Positions 1-8,634 of a stretch of 64,000 nucleotides of DNA are shown one piece after another. A program made the position numbers and the translations under genes. Every line of letters starts with the position of its first letter. The first letter of the stretch is position 1. The notes under the pieces are model-generated. The model had not been told where the DNA came from. It searched no databases and saw only the letters and a list, made by a program, of their open reading frames with translations. This DNA is from Oceanobacillus limi. Its GTDB lineage: Bacteria; Bacillota; Bacilli; Bacillales; Amphibacillaceae. The stretch is taken from positions 1-64,000 of the forward strand of contig NZ_FOHE01000010.1 in assembly GCF_900111445.1 (NCBI RefSeq), written 5' to 3'.

Positions 1-275
1 AGTTCTTCCTCAGTATCTGCTAATTGCTTATCCTTTTTCATTAGTTCGCGTTCTTTTTCTTTCAATTGTTGTTCTAACTTTTTCAATCGTTCCTCAGCTG
101 CAACAGGTTCATTTTCAAATTCACGATATTTCGTCATCCAATCATGCAAACAACTTAAAGGAAGCTTTAATTCAGCTGCAATCTCTCTCATTGTTTTCTT
201 TTGCTGTTGTTCTTGCGCAAATTTAACAGTTTCTTTTTTAAATTCTTCACTATACCTTTGCCGATGTTCACCCAT
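1..275 (-). mobile_element. IS3-family transposase OrfA, partial at window edge
   Basis: The first 91 codons of a transposase OrfA, running off the left edge. The N-terminus (MGEHRQRYSEEFKKETVKFA) is the usual start of the IS3 OrfA helix-turn-helix domain; the motif AAELKLPLSCLHDWM fits the recognition helix, and a charged Glu/Lys-rich heptad stretch after residue 60 fits the OrfA leucine zipper. The ATG follows an AGGAGG with ordinary spacing. OrfB, if present, lies outside the window, so whether the element is intact cannot be told. No clear terminal inverted repeat could be placed in the bases just right of the gene. Confidence 0.75.
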
Positions 276-417
276 GGAACCCCTCCTATGATTATCATTT
301 TAACCTAAAATGATGTTCGTTAAAGGGTATCCACTTTTTATTCTAGCTTCACTCATTCCTCTATTAGACATAAATCAGGGCAAATTATACTTGAACAAGG
401 TAAATAAAGGAATGAGG

Positions 418-506
418 AACCTAAACCTTGCTCCAGACCTATTATTTCATCTATTTAGCGGAATGAGGTTCCACTTCGTTTTTGATGTGGATCGTGGTTC
501 CGTTAA
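418..506. repeat. Dispersed intergenic repeat, copy 1 (degenerate)
   Basis: Shares with 28262-28339 a short block AACCTAAACCT, then TATTTAGC-A/G-GAATGAGG, then TCCACTT and a GTGG-GATC half. In this copy the 3' arm has mutated, so the hairpin is weaker than in copy 2. It lies between an IS3 edge and the ligase terminator. Function unknown; it may be a remnant of a small mobile element. Confidence 0.5.
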
Positions 507-528
507 ACGACAAATAAACCCAAATTAA

Positions 529-565
529 AAACCCGAATGATTTCAGAACGTCATCATTCGGGTTT
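529..565 (-). terminator. Rho-independent terminator of the acyl-CoA ligase gene
   Basis: A perfect 12-bp stem (AAACCCGAATGA with its complement at 554-565), followed on the minus strand by a run of T. It lies about 30 bases past the stop codon of the ligase gene. Confidence 0.85.
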
Positions 566-595
566 AGCGTGGGATAGTCCCTATCCTCTTCCTAC

Positions 596-2176
596 TTATT
601 TACTTAAACTTTCTTTTTGCCTTAACTCTACACGTCTGATCTTTCCAGAAGTTGTTTTCGGGAGTTCATTGATAAATTCAACTTCTCTTGGATATTTATA
701 TGGTGCAGTCAATTCTTTTACGTGATCCTGTAAAACTTTGACTAAACCAGGGTCTTCTCGATTAACATTTTCTTGTAATACGATAAATGCTTTGACAATA
801 CTTCCACGTACTTCATCCGGACTCGCAACAACTGCACATTCTTGAACGTACGGATGTTTGACCAATGCATCTTCGACTTCAAATGGGCCAATTGTATAGC
901 CAGAACTAATAATAATATCATCACGACGACCTTCAAACCAAAAATAACCATCTTCATCTTTTCTTGCTTGATCACCGGTGATGTAGTATTCACCTCTTCT
1001 TGACATCTGGGTTCGTTCTTCATCTTTATAATATTCACGGAATAATGCGGGACTATTAAGTCGAACGGCAATATCGCCAACCTCATTAATGGCAACTGGT
1101 TCTCCGGACTCATCAATAATTTCTACTTCATTACCTGGAGTGGGTTTTCCCATCGAACCTGGCTTTACTTCCATATCTTTCATAACACCTAATAATAATG
1201 TATTCTCTGTTTGACCATACCCATCCCGAACAGTCACATCGAAGTATCTTCTAAACGTATCAATAACTTCAACATTTAATGGCTCCCCAGCAGAGACAGC
1301 ACTATGAAGCGCAGGTAATTGATAATCCGATAAGTTATCTACTTTTGCCATTAAGCGATATTCTGTAGGTGTACAACATAGTACATTCATATCATGATCC
1401 TGTAACAGGCTTAAATATTTCTTAGGGTCAAATTTGCCGTGATAAATAAATCCACTAGCACCTGTTCCTAGAACCGATAAGAACGGGCTCCATATCCATT
1501 TCTGCCAGCCAGGACCTGCGGTAGCCCATACTTTATCTCCTTCTTGTATACAAAGCCAGTTTTCCGGTGCCGTTTGTAAATGAGCATATCCCCAGCCATG
1601 TGTATGCACAACTCCTTTAGGATTACCCGTTGTACCAGATGTGTAGGATACAAAGGCGATATCATCACGAGTTGTTTGAGCTGTTTCTAACTCATTACTA
1701 GCATCCTCCATAAGGCCATCTAAAAATAGCCATTCCTCAGAAGGTTTGCCAACGACGAATTTTTTCAATTGATCATATTCATGTAAATCTTTGTATTGAT
1801 TGACGAATGGATAATAGCTTACAACCCCATCAACTTCTCCATGACTAACACGGTATTGAAGGTCTTTCGTTTTCAGCATTTCAGAACTAGGGATGATGAC
1901 AATTCCCGTTTTTAACGCTGCTAAATATACTTCGTATGCTTCGATTATGCGTGGGATCATGACGAGGAGTTTATCGCCTTTTTTCAATCCACTATCTAAG
2001 AAAGCGTTTCCAATTTTATTTACATGTTCTACTAATTGGGCATATGTAATGTCACGATTATTTCCCGTTTCGTCCTCCCATATCAACGCTTTTCTATTCG
2101 GAGCTATTTTAGCATGCTTCTCTACTTCCATCGCAATATTGTAATCAACTGGAGCAATTAGATCTTCGCGCTTCAT
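596..2176 (-). CDS. mbcS: AMP-forming acyl-CoA synthetase (MbcS/YtcI-like)
   Basis: A 526-residue member of the ANL adenylating family. It would activate a short or branched carboxylic acid to its CoA thioester through an acyl-adenylate. The P-loop-like A3 motif YTSGTTGNPKGVVHTH is near residue 180, DGYGQTE (A5) near 320, the TGD motif near 400, and the A10 lysine motif PKTTSGKIRR near the C-terminus. Length and overall sequence resemble B. subtilis YtcI and the staphylococcal methylbutyryl-CoA synthetase MbcS, but substrate choice cannot be read from sequence; a general acetyl- or propionyl-CoA synthetase is the alternative. It appears to be a single-gene unit with its own terminator. Confidence 0.7.
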   Translation of the reverse strand: MKREDLIAPVDYNIAMEVEKHAKIAPNRKALIWEDETGNNRDITYAQLVEHVNKIGNAFLDSGLKKGDKLLVMIPRIIEAYEVYLAALKTGIVIIPSSEMLKTKDLQYRVSHGEVDGVVSYYPFVNQYKDLHEYDQLKKFVVGKPSEEWLFLDGLMEDASNELETAQTTRDDIAFVSYTSGTTGNPKGVVHTHGWGYAHLQTAPENWLCIQEGDKVWATAGPGWQKWIWSPFLSVLGTGASGFIYHGKFDPKKYLSLLQDHDMNVLCCTPTEYRLMAKVDNLSDYQLPALHSAVSAGEPLNVEVIDTFRRYFDVTVRDGYGQTENTLLLGVMKDMEVKPGSMGKPTPGNEVEIIDESGEPVAINEVGDIAVRLNSPALFREYYKDEERTQMSRRGEYYITGDQARKDEDGYFWFEGRRDDIIISSGYTIGPFEVEDALVKHPYVQECAVVASPDEVRGSIVKAFIVLQENVNREDPGLVKVLQDHVKELTAPYKYPREVEFINELPKTTSGKIRRVELRQKESLSK

Positions 2177-2297
2177 TCTACCAACTCCTTAATTATATTT
2201 GGAATTAGTATATCAAATATTATAAATATTTAAAATGATTAAATGAACCCAAGTATACAAAGGCACTTTTAGAATTACAAATATACAGCATATAAAA

Positions 2298-2324
2298 AAG
2301 CCGATGATGTATTCTCATCGACTT
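2298..2324 (-). terminator. Terminator of pdaA
   Basis: A 10-bp stem with one G-T pair (AAGTCGATGA against TCATCGGCTT) followed on the minus strand by six T. The pdaA stop codon lies inside the 5' arm. Confidence 0.75.
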
Positions 2325-3120
2325 AATAACCATAGATTCCTTCTGGGATCTTGTCCTTTATAACAAAATCATCTAAGCTTTTAAATGTGTAACCTTCTTT
2401 TTTAAGATCTGTAATTAAGTTATCCAATGCTTTTGCATTGTCTTCTGAAACAGCATGTAGCAAAATAATTGCACCTGGGTGTATTTGTTTTTTGATTTGA
2501 TCATAAGCAAATTTCCACCCTCTTTGAGCATCTGTGTTCCAATCTATGAATGCTAAAGACCAAAACACATGAATATACCCTAATTCATTAGACCATTGTA
2601 GGGTCTTTTCGTTAAACATTCCCCTTGGTGGGCGCATGTATTTCATATCCTTTTGATCTGAAATATCTGCTACTGCTTTTTCAAGTGATTCAAGCTCTCG
2701 TTTCATTACATCCTTCGTTACAATGGTAAAGTCTGGATGATGATAGGAGTGGTTCCCGACAATATGACCCTCATCGACCATTCGTTTAATCAAATCTGGT
2801 TGACTAGAAACATAATGCCCTGTTACAAAGAATGTTGCTGGTACATTCTCTTTTTTTAACACATCTAGCACTTCATCGGTATACCCTTGTTCATAACCAT
2901 TATCAAATGTTAAGTATATATTTTTTTCTCCTGATTCATCGACATAATAAGCACCATACTCTTTTAATATGTCTCGATACTTTCCAACATAAGGGACTTC
3001 ATGGTTATCATTTTTCTTGAATCCCCAGCCATACCCTTTGGCATGAACATTTCCAGTATTAATGGAGAAACTAAGAAAGAAAATAAATGTGATTAATACT
3101 ATCATTCTTTTCCTTTTCAT
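2323..3120 (-). CDS. pdaA: Delta-lactam-forming polysaccharide deacetylase PdaA
   Basis: A 265-residue secreted or membrane-anchored peptidoglycan N-acetylmuramic acid deacetylase. In B. subtilis PdaA is needed to make the muramic delta-lactam of the spore cortex, so a spore-forming host is implied. The N-terminal KRKR plus hydrophobic run is a signal peptide or anchor. The NodB domain shows TFDNGYE near residue 70, the PdaA-type variant of the usual TFDDG motif, then HSYHHPD (zinc histidines) and PPRGMFN. An in-frame ATG 12 codons upstream has no ribosome site, whereas this ATG follows AGGTGG. In B. subtilis pdaA also lies close to yfkD and yfkF. It is 54 bases downstream of the antiporter gene with no terminator between, so the two may be co-transcribed. 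Confidence 0.9.
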   Translation of the reverse strand: MKRKRMIVLITFIFFLSFSINTGNVHAKGYGWGFKKNDNHEVPYVGKYRDILKEYGAYYVDESGEKNIYLTFDNGYEQGYTDEVLDVLKKENVPATFFVTGHYVSSQPDLIKRMVDEGHIVGNHSYHHPDFTIVTKDVMKRELESLEKAVADISDQKDMKYMRPPRGMFNEKTLQWSNELGYIHVFWSLAFIDWNTDAQRGWKFAYDQIKKQIHPGAIILLHAVSEDNAKALDNLITDLKKEGYTFKSLDDFVIKDKIPEGIYGY

Positions 3121-3174
3121 ATCAACCCACCTATCTGCTCTCTTACTATCCCCCATCCGTAATGAACTTATTCA

Positions 3175-4479
3175 TTAAAAAATAATAGCACCTAACCAAC
3201 CAAACAGGAATAATGGAATATTAAAGTGAATAAAAGTCGGTACACATGTATCCCAAATGTGATTGTGCATTCCATCTGCATTCAATCCAGACGTTGGTCC
3301 AAGTGTACTATCTGAAGCTGGAGAACCCGCATCACCTAACGCACCAGCAGTACCAATTAATGTTGCTGTTGCAAGAGGTGAAAAGCCTGCCGTCATACAA
3401 ATTGGGACAAAAAGTGCTGCGATAATTGGAATCGTACCAAATGAAGAACCAATTCCTAGTGTGACTACAAGACCAACAAGTAATAGGATAAAGGCAATCA
3501 ATGGTTTATTATCCCCTAAAAATCCAGATGATACTTCTACTAATGCATCAACAGATCCAGTTTCGGATAAAATATTCCCAAATCCAGAAGCAACAAGCAT
3601 AACAAAGGCAATGGTCCCCATCATGCCAATTCCTTCGGTAACGATTTTGTCTCCATCTTTAAATGGAACAACAATAAATAAGAACATAATAGCTAAACCA
3701 GTTAATGCACCTAATATTAAATTACTTGTAACTAATTGGACTGCTAATGCAGCTACGATAGCTACAAGTGTCCATACGTGCTTGATATTAAATGAAACAT
3801 TTGATGAAGTGACTTTCTCTTCCACTACATTCTCGGAATTTTCATCATAGCTTCGATCTTTACGGTACGTAACAAAAATAGCTATTAATAAACCTAATAC
3901 CATTCCAGACCCGGGAACAAGCATCGCTAACACTGCTTCAGAATCCGTTAATGCAGATCCATTTTGTTCCATTCCATCAATAATAATACCGTGGAAAATA
4001 GCTCCAAATCCTGCTGGTATCATAATATAAGGCGCTTTAAGGCCAAATGTCAAAGCTACTGCAGCACCACGACGATCCAGTCGCATTTTATCAAAGAGCT
4101 TTAATAATGGTGGAATTAAAATAGGAATAAATGCAATATGCACTGGAATTAAGTTCTGTGAAAATGATGCAACACCAGCTATAGCTAATAACATCATTGT
4201 TTTCTTTCCAGTAAGGACACGAATTAAATAGTTTACAAGAATCGTAGTAATTCCTGTGTAGCTAATCGCAACGGCAAAAGCACCTAGCAAGATATAACTT
4301 AAAGCAGTGTTTGATGCACCTCCCATTCCACTTACTAACATCTCTATGGAATCAACTAACGATAAACCAGATAATACACCTGCGGTAAGAGCAGCAAGAA
4401 TAATAGCAATAATAACATTAACACGTAATAAACTGAGAACGGTCATAATTAAAACCGAAATAACAACTACCCACTCCAT
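3175..4479 (-). CDS. YuiF-like Na+/H+ antiporter-family carrier
   Basis: A 434-residue polytopic membrane protein with about 11-12 hydrophobic segments, a short charged cytoplasmic loop near residues 205-230, and a C-terminal signature GALGDAGSPASDSTLGPT typical of the NhaC/YuiF-type antiporter family. The family is annotated as Na+/H+ antiporter or amino-acid permease and the substrate is unsettled; ion coupling would fit the several other Na+ carriers here. It lies upstream of pdaA on the same strand without a visible terminator. Confidence 0.7.
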   Translation of the reverse strand: MEWVVVISVLIMTVLSLLRVNVIIAIILAALTAGVLSGLSLVDSIEMLVSGMGGASNTALSYILLGAFAVAISYTGITTILVNYLIRVLTGKKTMMLLAIAGVASFSQNLIPVHIAFIPILIPPLLKLFDKMRLDRRGAAVALTFGLKAPYIMIPAGFGAIFHGIIIDGMEQNGSALTDSEAVLAMLVPGSGMVLGLLIAIFVTYRKDRSYDENSENVVEEKVTSSNVSFNIKHVWTLVAIVAALAVQLVTSNLILGALTGLAIMFLFIVVPFKDGDKIVTEGIGMMGTIAFVMLVASGFGNILSETGSVDALVEVSSGFLGDNKPLIAFILLLVGLVVTLGIGSSFGTIPIIAALFVPICMTAGFSPLATATLIGTAGALGDAGSPASDSTLGPTSGLNADGMHNHIWDTCVPTFIHFNIPLFLFGWLGAIIF

Positions 4480-4571
4480 CTTTCTTCCCCTTTCAACTTT
4501 TAACTCTTTACTATACTAAAGTACTAAAGTGATAAAATCAACCCCTTTTTTATAATTCCTGTAAAAAAATA

Positions 4572-4597
4572 AAAAGCTCTGGACATGCAGAGCTTTT
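4572..4597 (-). terminator. Terminator of yfkD
   Basis: A 9-bp perfect stem (AAAAGCTCT / AGAGCTTTT) with a T-rich tail on the minus strand, just past the yfkD stop codon. Confidence 0.85.
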
Positions 4598-4605
4598 CAA
4601 CAGGT

Positions 4606-5433
4606 CTATTCTTTCACTTGGAAAGAGAACGATACATGATCTTGTATTGGGATCCAAGCACCAATGCCTTGCTTGGTTACATTTTTAACAACAATGGACT
4701 TTTTAGACCCTTTTAATTGAATATAAACCTCACCAAAGGTTACTTGTCCTTTCTCATTTACAGCAGGGGCATATGCATTCAGTTCACCATATTTTTTTGG
4801 AGGTATCGCATATGAATTTTCTTTCTTTGTATCTTTTCCAATTGTCGTCGTGTAGGAAAGTGGTAATTTGGTTTTATCTTTTGCTTTCAATAACATCATC
4901 GTTTTTACATCAGCTGCATTGGATATTTTACTTGTTAGAGCACCTTTAATTTCTTTTTGTTCCTCTTGCATGTAATTTAATTTCTGGTTACTGTCTCCAC
5001 CTAAATTGTTTAATTCATTAGTGTTAATAGGCTGGAACTCCCAATTAACCGTTGTTTCGGAAGACTGATAACTTAATGGCCAACGTCCTAAAAAGACAGA
5101 ACCACGATATCCAAACGCAATTGGAGAGGGATTAAGAGAAGTTTCATTTAACATCTTAATCAGGTTTGGATTTTCAATCGGTACTTCTACTTCATCAATT
5201 AGCTCTTGGGTTAATTCGCTTGGTTCAATTATTCCCTCATCTTCTGTTGAATTCGGATAGGTATTTTCTTTAGAAATATTTAGCACATGACTAGGGACAG
5301 AATATTCATCTTTTTCCTCTTGCTTTTCTTCCTTTTTATTTTCTTCTTCTTCACCGAAGCTAATGTCAGGAAACGACCATACAACTGCAGTAAGTACAAT
5401 TAAAGCAACGAAAAATCGTTTCATTCTCTGCAT
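4606..5433 (-). CDS. yfkD: YfkD-like exported protein
   Basis: A 275-residue protein with a Sec-type signal (basic start, hydrophobic VALIVLTAVVW) followed by a very acidic and lysine-rich linker up to about residue 45. The rest resembles B. subtilis YfkD, a family restricted to bacilli and without known function; the stretch SPIAFGYRGSVFLGRWPLSY near residue 105 is characteristic. The ATG follows AAAGGAG with a seven-base gap. It is divergent from yfkF, as expected from the conserved yfk neighbourhood, and closed by its own terminator. Confidence 0.8.
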   Translation of the reverse strand: MQRMKRFFVALIVLTAVVWSFPDISFGEEEENKKEEKQEEKDEYSVPSHVLNISKENTYPNSTEDEGIIEPSELTQELIDEVEVPIENPNLIKMLNETSLNPSPIAFGYRGSVFLGRWPLSYQSSETTVNWEFQPINTNELNNLGGDSNQKLNYMQEEQKEIKGALTSKISNAADVKTMMLLKAKDKTKLPLSYTTTIGKDTKKENSYAIPPKKYGELNAYAPAVNEKGQVTFGEVYIQLKGSKKSIVVKNVTKQGIGAWIPIQDHVSFSFQVKE

Positions 5434-5566
5434 GATTGCACTCCTTTCTTTTTGATATAGTTTTTTCGTAGGAATAAATATTATACTTAAATCGTGTAAA
5501 TTGACTTTTATTCATGAAACAAATTAAATTGAAGGAGCAATAATTTTTTAAAAAGGAGGAATCCAT

Positions 5567-6742
5567 TTGGTTTCACCTAGATTTCGTTTTTGGATCTTAA
5601 TCGCCCTTGTAACCATTTCAGGATTCTCTCAAGGAATGTTATTACCGCTATTAGCGATCATCTTGGAGCAAAACGGCGTATCCTCATCGGTTAATGGATT
5701 ACATGCCACTGGTTTATACATAGGTGTATTAATTGCTTCCCCTTTTATGGAAAAACCGATGCAAAAATTTGGTTTTAAACCGGTTATTCTAGTTGGTGGG
5801 TTTCTTGTTTTTCTTTCTTTAGCATTATTCCCATTATGGGAATCATTATGGTTTTGGTTTATCTTAAGGGTTACCATTGGGATTGGAGATAATATGCTCC
5901 ATTTCGGTACACAGACATGGATTACTACAACTGCCGCAAAAGAGACAAGAGGAAGAAGTATTGCTTTATACGGAATGTTCTTTGGGTTAGGATTTGCAAT
6001 TGGTCCATTAATGACGAGGCTACTTGAAGTAAGTGACGCATTCCCATTTATCGTCTCTGCAATCATGAGCATGATTGTTTGGTCACTCATGTTATTTGTT
6101 CGCAACCGTTGGCCTGAAGAGGAAGGTACGGATACTACGACTGCAACAAATAACTCATTTAAACGATTTATCCAGACCGGTAAAATAGCCTGGATTGCGT
6201 TATTGGCACCTTTTGCATATGGATTTATGGAAGCCATATTACATGGAATTTTCCCAATTTATGGTTTACGCATCGGTCATGATACAAATGTTTTATCGTT
6301 AATTATCCCCTGCTTTGCCGCAGGAAGCCTGATTTCGCAGTTACCATTAGGAATTATGAGTGACCGTTATGGTCGTCGTAATATTCTTCTATTTGTTTTA
6401 ACGGGTGGACTATTTATGTTCCTATTCGCTGCATTCTTTGATACATCTGCTATTGCCTTATTTATCTTGTTCACACTTGCCGGTATGTTTGTCGGGTCCT
6501 TATTCTCGTTAGGTATCTCTTATATGACGGATTTATTACCGAAGAACCTGCTTCCTGCTGGAAATATTATGTGTGGTGTAGCATTTAGTATCGGAAGTAT
6601 AAGTGGACCTTATTTAGGAGGATTGTTTTTAGAATTCTTACCAGGAGTTTCTTTCTTTTATGTACTTGTGGTGATGATTAGTTTAATTATTGTTGCTCTC
6701 CTTGTAAAAAGAGAAAATGTGGAGACCGTTTCAGCTTCATAA
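5567..6742 (+). CDS. yfkF: MFS transporter, YfkF-like
   Basis: A 391-residue major facilitator protein with about 12 hydrophobic segments. The cytoplasmic loop 8-9 motif is clear: GIMSDRYGRRN near residue 263. It begins with TTG, chosen because an AGGAGG stands eight bases upstream and no ATG fits better. Position next to yfkD and size match B. subtilis YfkF, an uncharacterised exporter of the drug-proton antiporter type. Substrate unknown. The yfkE (ChaA) gene that separates yfkD and yfkF in B. subtilis is absent here. Confidence 0.8.
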   Translation: MVSPRFRFWILIALVTISGFSQGMLLPLLAIILEQNGVSSSVNGLHATGLYIGVLIASPFMEKPMQKFGFKPVILVGGFLVFLSLALFPLWESLWFWFILRVTIGIGDNMLHFGTQTWITTTAAKETRGRSIALYGMFFGLGFAIGPLMTRLLEVSDAFPFIVSAIMSMIVWSLMLFVRNRWPEEEGTDTTTATNNSFKRFIQTGKIAWIALLAPFAYGFMEAILHGIFPIYGLRIGHDTNVLSLIIPCFAAGSLISQLPLGIMSDRYGRRNILLFVLTGGLFMFLFAAFFDTSAIALFILFTLAGMFVGSLFSLGISYMTDLLPKNLLPAGNIMCGVAFSIGSISGPYLGGLFLEFLPGVSFFYVLVVMISLIIVALLVKRENVETVSAS

Positions 6743-6750
6743 TAGTATAA

Positions 6751-6781
6751 AAAGAAATCGGGTACGTTACCCGATTTCTTT
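6751..6781. terminator. Bidirectional terminator between yfkF and the ABC permease
   Basis: A 14-bp perfect stem (AAAGAAATCGGGTA and complement) with a three-base loop, flanked by A and T runs. It can end both convergent transcripts. Confidence 0.9.
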
Positions 6782-7465
6782 TTATAAAAATCTACTAAAC
6801 CGATTCTCCATCCTATCTTGTATAAAGGAGATCACGATACACAATGGCCAATAGATTAATGCAACAAGGATATACATTGTCATCGCATCATACGTTTTAC
6901 CAGCAACAATTTGAGTCTTTTGAAACAGTTCTGGAACTGTTATAACCGCTGCTAAAGATGTTGCTTTGACAATATCCATAAATACATTTGTTAATGGTGG
7001 CACAGCAATTCTTGTTGCTTGAGGTAATATTATTTTTCGTAACGTTTTCCAATACCCTAAGTTTAAAGCTTTTGCCGATTCCCATTGTCCATTGTCAACA
7101 CTATTTAATGATGCACGATTAATCTCAGCAATATATGCTGCACTGTTCAATCCGAAACCTAATATAGCAGCCGTGATTGCTGTAAATTCTATACCAATTA
7201 CGGGGAGTCCAAAATATAAAATGAATAAGAAAACTAGAAGAGGAGTCCCTCGCATAAATGATATATATATACGTGCCGGCCAACGCAGGGACCGCTTATT
7301 AGATCCTCGACATAATGCTAAAAATAGTCCTAGCACTAATCCCAAAATCATTCCTATTATCGAAACAAGAAGGGTAATGGGTAAACCTCCCAATATAAAC
7401 GGAAGATTTTCTATGGCTAATTGGACATCAAACAACCCACCGAAATCTAACTCCCTAATATTCAT
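6782..7465 (-). CDS. Amino-acid ABC transporter permease
   Basis: A 227-residue inner-membrane permease of the polar amino-acid (HAAT) family. Five or so hydrophobic segments surround the cytoplasmic EAA loop, visible as ESAKALNLGYWKTLRKIILPQ near residue 130, the site that docks on the ATPase. It follows the binding-protein gene with a nine-base gap and its AAGGAG overlaps that gene's end, so the two are translated from one mRNA. No ATPase gene follows; the convergent terminator comes at once. It resembles the cystine/glutamine permeases (TcyB, GlnP), but substrate cannot be assigned. Confidence 0.88.
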   Translation of the reverse strand: MNIRELDFGGLFDVQLAIENLPFILGGLPITLLVSIIGMILGLVLGLFLALCRGSNKRSLRWPARIYISFMRGTPLLVFLFILYFGLPVIGIEFTAITAAILGFGLNSAAYIAEINRASLNSVDNGQWESAKALNLGYWKTLRKIILPQATRIAVPPLTNVFMDIVKATSLAAVITVPELFQKTQIVAGKTYDAMTMYILVALIYWPLCIVISFIQDRMENRFSRFL

Positions 7466-7474
7466 GTGTACTCC

Positions 7475-8353
7475 TTATATATCTAAGTCATCTATTTCTA
7501 TTATTTCTTTTTCAGGTTCAACAGAAGCATCTTCTTCATAAAATTTAATTGCTAATTCAGATAATGTTCCATCTTCACGCATCTCTTGCAATGCTTCATT
7601 AATTTTTTCTCGTAACGTATCTTCACCCTTCGGAACGATTACGCCTGAAGTCGTTAAATTAAAGTTCAAATCAGGGTGTAAATGGATATCAAAATCTGGG
7701 AATGCTGCTACACCAAATTTTGTTAAATAATAATCATTGATTACTACATCCGTTCTACCGTTATCAACATCACGAAGGTATGCTTCATTTGGAGCGTTTC
7801 CATATGTTACGACCTCTGCACCAAATTGTTCCGCAATTTGACTATAAATCGTCGTGGCCCCACCGCCGTTCTTTTTACCTTCTAAATCTTCCAAGGATTC
7901 TATTCCTGAATTATCCTCTTTACGTACTGCCATTGTGATATAGGAGTATTTATAAGGATCACTGAAATCAAATTCTTCTTTTCTTTTATCCGTGATTGTT
8001 CCTGATGAAATATCTATTCTTCCACTTTTTATAGCTGGAAGGACATTATCAACACCAATAATTTCGAACGAAATATCTAAATCAAGACGTTTCGCAATTT
8101 CCCTCATCGTTTCTACTTCATAACCAGTTAATTGATCCTCTGTTTCTTCATCCCCTTCATAATAGGAAGCAGCTATCAAAGTTCCTGAAGTCCCTACTAC
8201 GATCTCTCCCGCTTCTTGAATTCTATTCCAAGCATCCTCTCCTGAAGATCCTTCATTCGAGTTCGTTGCGCCCTCTTCAGAATCCGCACAAGCGACTAAT
8301 AACACTGCTCCTACTAACAAGACTATAAATAGATTTATTTTTTTCATAGTCAT
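7475..8353 (-). CDS. Amino-acid ABC transporter substrate-binding lipoprotein
   Basis: A 292-residue family 3 solute-binding protein. The start is a lipoprotein signal with lipobox LLVAC at about residue 22, followed by a Ser/Glu/Gly linker, then the bilobal fold with GTSGTL, GYEVETMREIAKRLDL and SGTITDKRKEEFDFSDPY, all typical of the amino-acid subfamily. It delivers ligand to the permease encoded next. The C-terminus is unusually acidic. An alternative ATG lies two codons downstream. The partner ATPase must be encoded elsewhere or shared. Cystine, glutamine or a diamino acid are all possible ligands. Confidence 0.88.
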   Translation of the reverse strand: MTMKKINLFIVLLVGAVLLVACADSEEGATNSNEGSSGEDAWNRIQEAGEIVVGTSGTLIAASYYEGDEETEDQLTGYEVETMREIAKRLDLDISFEIIGVDNVLPAIKSGRIDISSGTITDKRKEEFDFSDPYKYSYITMAVRKEDNSGIESLEDLEGKKNGGGATTIYSQIAEQFGAEVVTYGNAPNEAYLRDVDNGRTDVVINDYYLTKFGVAAFPDFDIHLHPDLNFNLTTSGVIVPKGEDTLREKINEALQEMREDGTLSELAIKFYEEDASVEPEKEIIEIDDLDI

Positions 8354-8513
8354 AATGCCCCCTTCTTTAATTGTTATACAAAAAATTCAAATATTATTGT
8401 AACAGTAGTAATCAATTAATTCAATAATTAATCGACTGTTATCATTCAAAATACAAATTATATTAATACAGTTGCACCTGTATTATTAAATGTATAATCA
8501 CACGCAATTATTC

Positions 8514-8541
8514 TTGACAACGATTCTATACGTGTTATGAT
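8514..8541 (+). promoter_or_regulatory. SigA-type promoter of pfeT
   Basis: TTGACA at 8514-8519, a 16-base spacer and TATGAT at 8536-8541. The near-palindrome GTTATGATTATAAC (8533-8546) covers the -10 box and could be a second, weaker Per/Fur-type site. Confidence 0.75.
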
Positions 8542-8557
8542 TATAACGAATATTAAA

Positions 8558-8572
8558 TTATAATAATTATAA
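8558..8572 (+). promoter_or_regulatory. Perfect PerR box in the pfeT leader
   Basis: The sequence TTATAATAATTATAA matches the published PerR consensus TTATAATNATTATAA at every position. It lies just downstream of the likely transcription start and 60 bases before pfeT, so bound PerR would block transcription. B. subtilis pfeT (zosA) belongs to the PerR regulon, which supports both the site and the gene call. Confidence 0.88.
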
Positions 8573-8634
8573 ATAAGCTTTTTGATTTTTACTTTACTAT
8601 AAAACTGAAAGCAATTCTCTTTTAGGAGGTATTG

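Larger units (their letters stand above)
276..595. other. Intergenic region with repeat fragment and terminator
   Basis: About 320 bases without a credible gene. A 72-codon open frame at 310-528 has no ribosome site and resembles no family I know, so it is not called. The stretch holds an intergenic repeat at about 418-506, shared with 28262-28339, and the terminator of the acyl-CoA ligase at 529-565. Confidence 0.6.

Noticed and set aside
3263-3850. Long open frame opposite the YuiF-like gene
   Set aside because: It is rich in Pro, Ser, Thr and Asn as expected for antisense of a membrane-protein gene, has no ribosome site, and the opposite strand encodes a clear family member.
5629-6237. 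202-codon open frame opposite yfkF
   Set aside because: Antisense to a well-supported MFS gene, with no ribosome site and no family features.
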